DNA of 64,000 nucleotides from the NCBI GenBank assembly GCA_934717745.1, contig CAKUZB010000002.1, positions 151,575 through 215,574 on the forward strand, read 5' to 3'. The notes under the pieces are model-generated. The model saw nothing but the letters and a program-made list of their open reading frames with translations, was not told the DNA's origin and ran no database searches. The position numbers were made by a program, and so were the translations under genes. Shown one piece after another: positions 23,959-31,643 of this stretch. The stretch's first letter is position 1; each line of letters begins with the position of its first letter. The stretch is from an uncultured Candidatus Melainabacteria bacterium (GTDB lineage Bacteria > Cyanobacteriota > Vampirovibrionia > Gastranaerophilales > Gastranaerophilaceae).

Positions 23959-24708
23959 CTAACCAAAAACTATTTGCAATAAAAAACAAAGTTTTTCTAT
24001 GTACCTTTTCCAAATATTATAATATTTATATCTGATTTTATAATGTTTTAAGATTTTAACTAAACGACGATGATAAAATAAATATTCTTCTGAATATATC
24101 TGTTTATATCTATTATATGTAACCGCAAGCATAATTTTCGGGCTTTTACATTTTATATATTGAATTTTATCAGGATACATTTCATCTTTTGATTTTACAA
24201 ATAAAATATTAAACTCACAGTTTTTAAAAGTCTTTTCTAGATTTTTTATCATATCATTCAAATCATTCTCTGAATATTCTTCAAATCCATCTACTTCCTT
24301 TACCGGTCTTTGAAAATAGACAAGAAGTATCTTTCTATTTACATTATCATCAATTAAATTTAAAACTCTATTAATTCGTCTATCGTATTTTGCTTTAACT
24401 TTTGGATATTGCCGTTCTAATGAGCCAAAATCAATATAAAAATCGTGATTATGAAAAATATTAGTATAATAATTTTTTACAATAAATCTATCTAATTCTG
24501 TTCTATTAATTGATTTTATATCTTCTATCTCAAAAAATCTATCAAATCTATTTGTTAAAATTTTTACTCTATCAGAAAATTTTGGACCAAATAACCAATC
24601 GAATGGATAACTGCGATTTTGCAAACCTGCTTCCCTTAAGGCTTTTGTGCAATTACAAGCCGCACCCATACTTATAATCAAATCATATTTTCTTTTAAAA
24701 TTAAACAT
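23959..24708 (-). CDS. DUF1796 family protein (putative papain-like cysteine peptidase)
   Basis: 249 residues. The N-terminus ISMGAACNCTKALREAGLQN followed by RSYPFDWLFG is the DUF1796 signature, in which the Cys and the later His are proposed catalytic residues. FHNHDFYIDFG near residue 90 supplies the histidines. Family members appear within polysaccharide clusters of host-associated bacteria; a transferase rather than a peptidase role is quite possible. Its 3' part is very basic. It overlaps the aminotransferase gene by 8 bases. Confidence 0.8.
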   Translation of the reverse strand: MFNFKRKYDLIISMGAACNCTKALREAGLQNRSYPFDWLFGPKFSDRVKILTNRFDRFFEIEDIKSINRTELDRFIVKNYYTNIFHNHDFYIDFGSLERQYPKVKAKYDRRINRVLNLIDDNVNRKILLVYFQRPVKEVDGFEEYSENDLNDMIKNLEKTFKNCEFNILFVKSKDEMYPDKIQYIKCKSPKIMLAVTYNRYKQIYSEEYLFYHRRLVKILKHYKIRYKYYNIWKRYIEKLCFLLQIVFG

Positions 24709-25813
24709 TATTTTTTATAACCTCGCAAATTTTTTCACGATATTCTTGCTCTAAAGAGCCATAAAAAGGTAAACAAAGAACCTTATTTTTATATTCATTT
24801 GCTACAGGTAAATTTTCGATGTTTGAAGAAGGTAAATCTTTATAACATTCATAATCCGAACATAGAGGATAAAAATATTTTCTTGAATAAATATCTTTTT
24901 CCTTAAATTTATTATAAAGTTCATCTCTGGAAATTTTATAATTTTTTTCAACAATAATTGGATAATATTGATATGAATTAGTAGTATTTTTCGGCATTTG
25001 TGGAATTTTAATTCCATCAATATTTTTCAAATTTTCATCATAAAAAACTTTTAATTCCGCCCTTTTTTCTTGCTCTTTTTTATATATTTCTAAATTTAAC
25101 AAACCAATTGTCGCTTGAAGTTCATTCATTTTACCATTTATACCAACTTCTTCAACAAATTCTTCACTTCTTATACCAAAATTACGCAAGTTATATATCT
25201 TATGTTCCAATTCATCATTATTATAAGTTAAACAACCACCCTCAAGTGTCGTAAACAATTTTGTGGCATGAAACGAAAACATCGTAATATCACCAAAATT
25301 TCCAATATCAACATCGTTTATTTTTGTAGAAAACACATGTGCACCATCATATATAACTTTTAAATTATTTTTATCTGCAATTTTTTGAATTTTTTCCACA
25401 TCACAAGGAAAACCATATACATGCACACCTAAAATTGCCGAAGTTTTATCCGTAATATGCTTTTCAATTTCATCAGCATTTATACACATTGTTTCAGGTT
25501 CAATATCACAAAAAACAGGCTTTAAACCATTCCAACTTATGCAATGTGGAGTTGCAGCAAAAGTAAATGGAGTTGTTATAACTTCACTCCCATAAGGCAA
25601 CTCCAAAGATTTTAATGCGGTTAATAAGGCTATTGTGCCATTATTAAACAATGAAACATTTTTTACACCCAAATATTTTTTTAATTCTTTTTCTAACAGA
25701 TTATGTTTTGGACCTGCATTCGTAACTTTACCAGATTGCCAAATTTCTTGCAATTCTGCTACAAATTCTTCTAAATTCGGCAATGTTGGCTTTGTTACAA
25801 AAATTTTCTTCAT
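24701..25813 (-). CDS. DegT/DnrJ/EryC1/StrS sugar aminotransferase
   Basis: 370 residues, PLP-dependent. Motifs: NAGPKHNLLEKELKKYLGVK near residue 36, LFNNGTIALLTALKSL, VYGFPCDVEKIQ, YDGAHVFSTK, and the PLP-lysine segment MFSFHATKLFTTLEGG near 190. The family transaminates keto-sugar nucleotides to amino sugars for O-antigen and related glycans. Its start codon overlaps the waaA stop codon. With the ATP-grasp and WbqC genes it suggests an N-substituted amino sugar on the envelope. Confidence 0.92.
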   Translation of the reverse strand: MKKIFVTKPTLPNLEEFVAELQEIWQSGKVTNAGPKHNLLEKELKKYLGVKNVSLFNNGTIALLTALKSLELPYGSEVITTPFTFAATPHCISWNGLKPVFCDIEPETMCINADEIEKHITDKTSAILGVHVYGFPCDVEKIQKIADKNNLKVIYDGAHVFSTKINDVDIGNFGDITMFSFHATKLFTTLEGGCLTYNNDELEHKIYNLRNFGIRSEEFVEEVGINGKMNELQATIGLLNLEIYKKEQEKRAELKVFYDENLKNIDGIKIPQMPKNTTNSYQYYPIIVEKNYKISRDELYNKFKEKDIYSRKYFYPLCSDYECYKDLPSSNIENLPVANEYKNKVLCLPFYGSLEQEYREKICEVIKNNV

Positions 25814-27048
25814 TATATACCTTTATTAAAAATCTCACCTAATTCATTGATTACATATTCCAATGCACCTTGATTTTGAGCAAAAACCGTTTTACAATCC
25901 TCACAACATTTTTTATAAAAATCGCTGTCTGAAAGAAGTTTTCGCATATATTCTTCTAATTCTTCCGCATTCGCAACAATTTTTGATGCCCCTGTTTGAG
26001 TTAAAAGTGCATATATATCTTTAAAATTATTTACACAAGTGCCGGAAATTGTTGGCTTTTCAAAAATAGTTGCCTCTAATGGATTATGACCACCTGTCTT
26101 ATTAAAACTTCCACCGATAAAAGCAAAATCACACAAAGCATAAGCCTTACCCAATTCGCCCATCGTATCCAGCATTATAATTTCTTTATCATCAAACTTA
26201 TCACCTTTTGAGCGTAAACCCCAACTTAAACCTGTCGCTTCAATTAACTTTTTAACTGTATTTTGACGTTCAGGGTGGCGTGGTGCAACAAGAAGTTTTG
26301 CATCTGAAAAATCTTTTTTAATTCGCTCAAATACAGGCAATATAATCTCATCTTCCCCTGAATGAGTGCTTCCTGCAATTATTATACGACCTTGACCTAA
26401 ATCAATATCACAATCCTTTTTTGCAATATCAAATTTTAAATTACCCATAACCTTTGTTGTATTTGGATTTGCACCAATAGAAATAAGTTTTTCATTATCT
26501 TTATTTGACTGGGTAAGAATTTTTGTATAATTCTGCAAAATCGGTTTGAAAAAGAACGACAATTTTTTATAAGATTTGTAAGTTCTATCAGAAATTCTGC
26601 CGTTTATAATCATTAAATCAATTCCACGATTTTTCACAAGTCTTGCAAAATTTGGCCATAATTCTGTTTCTGCAACAATTACAACCCTTGGATTAACTTT
26701 ATTCAAAAAATGACCTACACAAAACGGAAAATCATAAGGAAAATATGTTATAAAATCAACAATTTTCTCCAATTTTTTCTTTGCAATCTCTTGCCCTGTT
26801 TGAGTTCCGGTACATACAACTATCGGGTTAGAAAAAGTTTCCTTTGTTTTTTTTATCAAATTTTCTAAAGCATTAATTTCGCCAACAGAAACACCGTAAA
26901 AAACAATGCTGTCTTTTAATTCCGGAGACTCAAAATATCCGCATTTTTCTTTAAAGCCTGCAATTAATTTTCGTTTAAATAACCCCAAAACAAGCCAAAA
27001 CGGTAATATTAAGATAAATAAAATTGTAGATAAAAAACCGTATATCAT
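25813..27048 (-). CDS. waaA: Kdo transferase WaaA (KdtA)
   Basis: 411 residues. An N-terminal membrane anchor is followed by the GT30 fold. Signature stretches are FYGVSVGEINALENLIKK, VAETELWPNFARLVKNRG near residue 125, APRHPERQNTVKKLI near 250 and GGSFNKTGGHNPLEATIFEK near 300. It transfers Kdo from CMP-Kdo to lipid IVA, so the cell makes lipid A-type LPS. It is the first gene of the minus-strand sugar operon. Its 5' end faces small-peptide locus B, whose promoter lies in the shared region. Confidence 0.95.
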   Translation of the reverse strand: MIYGFLSTILFILILPFWLVLGLFKRKLIAGFKEKCGYFESPELKDSIVFYGVSVGEINALENLIKKTKETFSNPIVVCTGTQTGQEIAKKKLEKIVDFITYFPYDFPFCVGHFLNKVNPRVVIVAETELWPNFARLVKNRGIDLMIINGRISDRTYKSYKKLSFFFKPILQNYTKILTQSNKDNEKLISIGANPNTTKVMGNLKFDIAKKDCDIDLGQGRIIIAGSTHSGEDEIILPVFERIKKDFSDAKLLVAPRHPERQNTVKKLIEATGLSWGLRSKGDKFDDKEIIMLDTMGELGKAYALCDFAFIGGSFNKTGGHNPLEATIFEKPTISGTCVNNFKDIYALLTQTGASKIVANAEELEEYMRKLLSDSDFYKKCCEDCKTVFAQNQGALEYVINELGEIFNKGI

Positions 27049-27157
27049 AATATAATTATTTTAGCACGAACATTGAAAAGATAATAAAGCAGGACAACTA
27101 AACCTCTGACACACAACGACCTGAAAAGTTGCAAAATGGTGGAAAGGAGGTGATAAC

Positions 27158-27232
27158 GTGAACATTGTAACAATAAAAGAAGCCCTAACTGCAATAGGAC
27201 TTCTTTTACAAATTGTTTCTCTGTTATTATAG
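27158..27232 (+). CDS. 24-residue hydrophobic peptide, candidate type I toxin (locus B)
   Basis: GTG to TAG encodes a 24-residue peptide starting MNIVTIKEALTAIGLLL and ending in a Leu-rich run (SLLL). The ribosome binding site AAGGAGGTGAT is a perfect 11-base match to the 16S tail. Its opening resembles the putative holin-like/TxpA-BsrG toxins of Firmicutes, which often begin with a T-x-x-E-AL helix; this is resemblance, not shown homology. A convergent promoter lies 75-100 bases downstream on the opposite strand, and an antisense-oriented hairpin lies within the gene. Loci A and C share the design. Confidence 0.65.
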   Translation: MNIVTIKEALTAIGLLLQIVSLLL

Positions 27233-27274
27233 TTGCATAGTCGGTTAAACTGTTCGGAGTTTAACCGACTCCCT
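27168..27274 (-). ncRNA. Predicted antisense RNA of locus B
   Basis: A minus-strand transcript of about 105 nt. The promoter is TTGAAA (27303-27308), 16 bases, TATAAT (27281-27286). The RNA begins with a 13-bp perfect hairpin (27239-27270). It would stop at a 13-bp hairpin at 27175-27207 followed by ATTGTT. That hairpin is complete with a G.U pair on the minus strand, but has a C.A mismatch on the plus strand. The asymmetry suggests it was selected to work in the antisense RNA. Confidence 0.62.
27239..27270 (+). terminator. Hairpin closing locus B
   Basis: AGTCGGTTAAACT (27239-27251) pairs perfectly with 27258-27270 across a 6-base loop, 7 bases after the peptide stop. Only a weak T-rich tail follows (CCCTGCTTATATT). 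It can protect or end the peptide mRNA and forms the 5' hairpin of the antisense RNA. Confidence 0.6.
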
Positions 27275-27280
27275 GCTTAT

Positions 27281-27308
27281 ATTATAACTTATTTTACAAA
27301 AATTTCAA
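27281..27308 (-). promoter_or_regulatory. Antisense promoter of locus B
   Basis: Minus-strand TTGAAA and TATAAT with exactly 16 bases between, pointing back over the peptide gene. It lies just upstream of the aminotransferase gene that reads the other way. Confidence 0.68.
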
Positions 27309-27339
27309 GTGTGCAAGTACAATCGAAAGGATAATAGAT

Positions 27340-28482
27340 ATGAAAAACAAACAATTTTTGATGATTCCAGGTCCAACTCCAATTCCTGAAAGCGTTTTAT
27401 TAGCAATGGCTAAACACCCTATTGGACACAGAAGTTCAGAGTTTTCAGAAGTTTTAAAAGAAGTTTATGAAAATTTGAAATATGTTTTCCAAACAAAAAA
27501 TGACGTGTTTATGTTTGCTTCAAGTGGAACAGGTGCAATGGACGCTGCACTTTCAAACCTTGTTAATGAAGGAGATAATGTTCTTTCGCTTGTTTTAGGC
27601 AATTTTGGTAACCGTTGGGCAAAAATAGCAAGCAGTTACGGTGCAATCGTTGATAAAATAGAAGTGGAAGCAGGAGAAGTTATCAATCCTGAAGATGTAA
27701 GAAAAAAACTTGCAGAAAAAGACTACAAAATTGTAACTTTAACTCATTCAGAAACTTCCACAGGTGCAAAAAATGATATTGAAGCAATTTGTAAAATAAT
27801 TTCTGAAACAAACGCAATTTCTGTAGTAGACGGAGTTACAAGTGTTTGTGCCATGCCGGTAAAACCTGATGAATGGGGCATCGATGTTTTAGTTTCAGGT
27901 TCGCAAAAAGGATTTATGATTCCACCAGGATTAGCATTTTTAACCGCAAGCGAAAAGGCTTGGAAAGTTCACGAAGAATGCAAACACCCTAGTTTCTACT
28001 TTAATTGGGACGCACACAGAAAATCTGTTAGAGAAAATTCAACACCTTATACTGCCGCAGTAAACTTAATTTTTGCACTTCAAGAAGCATTAAAACTAAT
28101 AAAAGAAGAAGGCTTAGAACAAGTTTATGCTCGCCATGAAAAACTTGCTTTAGGTTTAAGACATTCCTTACGTGCAATGGGGCTTGAATTGTTAGTAAAA
28201 GAGGACAAAAACGCAAGTTATGCAATTACATCAATTCTTCCACCAACAGGAATCACAGTTCCTGATATTAGAAGCCATTTAAACAAAGATTTTGATATTG
28301 TCGTTGCAAACGGTCAAAATGCACTAAAAGATAAAATTTTCAGAATGGGAACTTTAGGTTTTGTTTCAGAAAGAGATTTGTTAACAGCAGTAGCATCACT
28401 TGAAGCAGTACTGGAAAGACTTGGTTACAACTTTGAAGTCGGCTCTGGTATAAAAACCGCAATTGAATGGTTAAACAAATAA
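27340..28482 (+). CDS. Class V aminotransferase (serine/alanine-glyoxylate type)
   Basis: 380 residues, PLP fold type I. Motifs: MIPGPTPIPESVLLAMAKHP, GHRSSEFSEVL, FASSGTGAMDAALSNL near residue 65, VDGVTSVCAMP near 165, and the PLP-lysine SGSQKGFMIPPGLAFL near 190. Homologues are serine-pyruvate or alanine-glyoxylate aminotransferases; the cyanobacterial relative was long misnamed soluble hydrogenase 42 kDa subunit. In this group it probably feeds the phosphorylated or glyoxylate route to serine and glycine. A large terminator follows it. Confidence 0.9.
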   Translation: MKNKQFLMIPGPTPIPESVLLAMAKHPIGHRSSEFSEVLKEVYENLKYVFQTKNDVFMFASSGTGAMDAALSNLVNEGDNVLSLVLGNFGNRWAKIASSYGAIVDKIEVEAGEVINPEDVRKKLAEKDYKIVTLTHSETSTGAKNDIEAICKIISETNAISVVDGVTSVCAMPVKPDEWGIDVLVSGSQKGFMIPPGLAFLTASEKAWKVHEECKHPSFYFNWDAHRKSVRENSTPYTAAVNLIFALQEALKLIKEEGLEQVYARHEKLALGLRHSLRAMGLELLVKEDKNASYAITSILPPTGITVPDIRSHLNKDFDIVVANGQNALKDKIFRMGTLGFVSERDLLTAVASLEAVLERLGYNFEVGSGIKTAIEWLNK

Positions 28483-28500
28483 AATATTCGTTTTTAAATC

Positions 28501-28545
28501 AAATAAATCGGGCGATTTTGTGAAACAAAATCGCCCGATTTATTT
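28501..28545. terminator. Bidirectional terminator, 21-bp stem
   Basis: AAATAAATCGGGCGATTTTG plus T pairs perfectly with its complement across a GAA loop. It serves the aminotransferase (plus) and the ACT gene (minus). Its 25-base core recurs, inverted, at 29977-30001. Confidence 0.85.
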
Positions 28546-28585
28546 AAAATTTTATATTTCTGACCACAAATATCTAAAACAAATG

Positions 28586-28864
28586 TTAGATAGTGTGCAT
28601 ACTGTCAAAAATTTCTTTTTTCTGAATCCAGATTTCCATACCAAGTTCGTTTGCTTTTCCCAACAATGCTTGTTTAATGTCTTTAAACGAATGGTTAGAG
28701 TTTGCAATATCACCTAATAAAAACATTACAAATTGACCTTGCATAAGAGTTTGTTTAATATCCTCGATATTAACACCATATTCAGCCAAAACTGTTGTAA
28801 ATTTCATAACAATACCAACTTGATCTTTTCCTGAGATAGTAACTATAATTTTTTGTTCGTCCAT
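28586..28864 (-). CDS. ACT domain protein (UPF0237/GcvR-like)
   Basis: 92 residues forming one ACT domain: KIIVTISGKDQVGIVMKFTT, NIEDIKQTLMQGQFVMFLLG and a second helix IKQALLGKANELGMEI. The D-x-x-G-I loop is the usual amino-acid-binding turn. UPF0237 proteins of this size occur in many bacteria and are regarded as small-molecule sensors or regulators of uncertain target. It is isolated between terminators and divergent from the response regulator. Confidence 0.9.
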   Translation of the reverse strand: MDEQKIIVTISGKDQVGIVMKFTTVLAEYGVNIEDIKQTLMQGQFVMFLLGDIANSNHSFKDIKQALLGKANELGMEIWIQKKEIFDSMHTI

Positions 28865-28926
28865 AATTCACCTTGTCTTAATACTTGTATTATGATAAAA
28901 TCATAACATAAATAAAAGGGAAGTTA

Positions 28927-29958
28927 ATGAAAATTTTAATTGTTGACAATAATGCTACTAATTTAAAAATCTTATCTATGATTTTATCAAAAGACGGTTA
29001 TGAAATAAAAACCGCTAATTCTTATGATAATGCAATTGCTAAAATGTCAACATCTATTGATTTAGTTGTTATTGATACAAACTTAGACGATAAAACCGGC
29101 TACGATACTTGCAAAGCAATTAAATCTATCGAAGAATTTAAAAATATTCCAATAATTTTAATTTCAAGAGATTTAAAAACTGACGATATAGTAAAAGCCT
29201 TCGCTGTAGGGGCAAATGATTATATTGCAGCACCATTTAAACCCGAAGAAGTTAAAACTCGTGTTGCAACGCAATTAAAATTAAAAAATTTGCAAGAAAA
29301 TAATAAAAACAAAGAAGTAAAACGCATTACAAATGCTCAAATTGAAACAATCTTTTCATTAGCAAAATCTGCTCAATCAAAAGATGATGATTCAGGCAAA
29401 CACTTGGAAAGAGTAAAACGTTATTGCAAAATTTTAGCAAAAGAACTTACTAAACCTGTCTACAAACAATCAATCACACCTGAATATATTAAAGATGTTG
29501 AATTGGCATCTGTTTTGCACGATATTGGCAAAGTTGGTATTGCAGATGAAATTGTACTAAAACCTGACAAACTTACAGATAAAGAGTTTGAAAAGATGAA
29601 AGAACACACAAACATTGGTTATGATATGTTAAAAGATGTTTATGACCAGTTTGACGGAAATGATTTTATTAAAATTGCAATGAACATTGCAAAATATCAC
29701 CACGAAAGATACGACGGTTTAGGATACCCGGACGGTTTAAAAAAAGAAGAAATTCCGCTTGAAGCAAGAATCATGGCTGTTGCAGATGTTTATGATGCAT
29801 TAAGAACTCAAAAACCATACCACGACGCAATTTCTCACGAAAAAGCATTTGAAGTAATAAAAGGCGGTAGAGAACTTCAATTTGATTACTTAATAGTAAA
29901 AGCCTTGAAAAAAGTTCACCATGAATTTGATAAAGTTTGGAACGAATTTAAAGATTAA
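28927..29958 (+). CDS. Response regulator with HD-GYP phosphodiesterase domain
   Basis: 343 residues. The receiver domain (1-120) has phospho-acceptor Asp50 (LVVIDTNLDD), Thr/Ser at RDLKTDD and switch Lys in the APFKPEEVK segment. Asp7 is present but the usual second acidic residue is Asn8. The HD-GYP domain (about 140-320) has LHDIGKVGIADEIVLKPDKL, the EHTNIGYDML segment and HHERYDGLGYP. All core residues for cyclic-di-GMP hydrolysis appear present. It probably lowers c-di-GMP in response to a kinase, affecting motility or surface attachment. No kinase is adjacent; the orphan kinase at 1273 is a speculative partner. Confidence 0.93.
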   Translation: MKILIVDNNATNLKILSMILSKDGYEIKTANSYDNAIAKMSTSIDLVVIDTNLDDKTGYDTCKAIKSIEEFKNIPIILISRDLKTDDIVKAFAVGANDYIAAPFKPEEVKTRVATQLKLKNLQENNKNKEVKRITNAQIETIFSLAKSAQSKDDDSGKHLERVKRYCKILAKELTKPVYKQSITPEYIKDVELASVLHDIGKVGIADEIVLKPDKLTDKEFEKMKEHTNIGYDMLKDVYDQFDGNDFIKIAMNIAKYHHERYDGLGYPDGLKKEEIPLEARIMAVADVYDALRTQKPYHDAISHEKAFEVIKGGRELQFDYLIVKALKKVHHEFDKVWNEFKD

Positions 29959-29969
29959 AAATTAAAATA

Positions 29970-30008
29970 AAAAAGTGGCGATTTTGTTTCACAAAATCGC
30001 CACTTTTT
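29970..30008. terminator. Bidirectional terminator, 18-bp stem
   Basis: AAAAAGTGGCGATTTTGT pairs perfectly with its complement across a TTC loop, with A/T runs on both sides. It serves the HD-GYP gene and the symporter gene that converges on it. Its core is the reverse complement of the terminator core at 28511-28535. Confidence 0.85.
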
Positions 30009-30019
30009 TTAATATAAAC

Positions 30020-31555
30020 TTACGCAGTTTCATCTAATTTCTTGTACCATTTTCTATTAATTAGCATTGCCAACTTGTTACGTTTTGCATATTCACATAA
30101 ATCTCGTTTAATTTCAGGTGCTAAAATATACATTGTAATAATGTTTGGGACTGACATTGAAATCATCATTGCATCAGTAATATTAATTACAGAACGCAAA
30201 TTCATAACCGAACCAAGAATAATTATGCAACAATATAATATTTGGAAAGTCAAAGTTCTTTTATATCCTTCACCAAACAAGAAGTTCCATGCTTTTTGTC
30301 CGTAATATGCCCAAGAAATTATTGTTGATAAAGCAAATAAAATTACAACAACAGCAAGAACATACGGGAAGAAAGGAATTACAGATGAGAAAGCACCTGA
30401 AGTCATTTCAATACCTGAAATACCATTTGATTCAACGTGATAACTGTTTGTAATAGTGATAACAAATGCTGTTAATAAGCATAATAAACCTGTTAAGAAC
30501 GGTTCAATTAATGAAACAAACCCTTGAGAAACAGGTTCATTTGTTTTAACTGTCGCATAAGCAATTGGTGCAGAACCAGTACCTGCTTCGTTACATTGAA
30601 CAGAACGTCTTAAGCCCATAATAATTGTGCCAAAAACCCCACCGGCAACTGCTTCAGGGAAGAATGCCTGTTTAACAATAATTGCTAATGCGTGTGGAAT
30701 AACCATAACATTTGCAAAAATTACAATTAAGCCTGAGATTATATATAACGCACACATAAATGGTACGATTTTTTCAGTAACATTTGAAATTCCTTTAATA
30801 CCACCAACAATAATTAAACCAACAACAATAGCAACAATTAGACCTATAATCCAGTTTTGACCAAAGAAAATACTATTTTCTCCACCTGTAATGTTAATAA
30901 ATTGTTGTGCAGTTTGGTTAATTTGAACCATGTTTCCACCGGTAACACCGCCACCAATACAAAGAATAGCAAAAATTACTGACAATGGCTGACCTAACCA
31001 ACGTAATTTTTTACGAGTTAAACCATGTGCCATATAGTGCATTGGGCCACCCGAAATAGAACCGTCTAAGTTAAATCTTCTATATTTTACCGCCAAAGAG
31101 GCTTCTACAAATTTTAAAGACATACCAAAAATTGAACCGACAAAAATCCAAAAAGCAGCCCCCGGTCCGCCTAAAGAAATTGCGATTGCAACACCGGCAA
31201 TACTTCCCAGTCCGATTGTTCCTGAAAGAGCAGTTGCTAAGGCTTGAAAAGATGAAACTTCACCACTATCTTCTTCTTCAGCAGAAACAGGTTTTCTTAA
31301 AATATCAATTGCATGTTTAAATCCCCAAATAGCAATACCTCTAAGATAAACGGTAAAAAATATACCCGCAAATAAAATCCAGAAAATGATTACAGGAACA
31401 TCAGTTCCGAAAAACGGAATTGGAAAAAATATCCAACTTGCAATTTTATCAAATACCGGAGCCGCATATTTATCTAAGGTTGCATCAACATTAAAGGCTA
31501 AACAAGGTTGCACACTCATAACTACCGCTAACATTGAAAACAATAATTTAAACAT
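30020..31555 (-). CDS. Sodium:alanine/glycine symporter (AGCS family)
   Basis: 511 residues with about eleven membrane segments. The AGCS signatures are FQALATALSGTIGLGSIAGV near residue 105, AISLGGPGAAFWIFVGSIFG, and GLRRSVQCNEAGTGSAPIAY near 310. It imports alanine or glycine with sodium across the inner membrane. An N-terminal hydrophobic segment with LAFNVDATLDKYAAP resembles a cleavable signal, as in some AGCS members. It stands alone. The import of alanine or glycine would suit the nearby aminotransferase and glyA, though they are not in one operon. Confidence 0.94.
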   Translation of the reverse strand: MFKLLFSMLAVVMSVQPCLAFNVDATLDKYAAPVFDKIASWIFFPIPFFGTDVPVIIFWILFAGIFFTVYLRGIAIWGFKHAIDILRKPVSAEEEDSGEVSSFQALATALSGTIGLGSIAGVAIAISLGGPGAAFWIFVGSIFGMSLKFVEASLAVKYRRFNLDGSISGGPMHYMAHGLTRKKLRWLGQPLSVIFAILCIGGGVTGGNMVQINQTAQQFINITGGENSIFFGQNWIIGLIVAIVVGLIIVGGIKGISNVTEKIVPFMCALYIISGLIVIFANVMVIPHALAIIVKQAFFPEAVAGGVFGTIIMGLRRSVQCNEAGTGSAPIAYATVKTNEPVSQGFVSLIEPFLTGLLCLLTAFVITITNSYHVESNGISGIEMTSGAFSSVIPFFPYVLAVVVILFALSTIISWAYYGQKAWNFLFGEGYKRTLTFQILYCCIIILGSVMNLRSVINITDAMMISMSVPNIITMYILAPEIKRDLCEYAKRNKLAMLINRKWYKKLDETA

Positions 31556-31643
31556 CTAAAATTCCTAACTTCTTTGCTTTTCTTTGAAAATACCTTATTT
31601 CGTACTATAATTATAGCAAAAATATACCCGTCTTTATTGTCCT

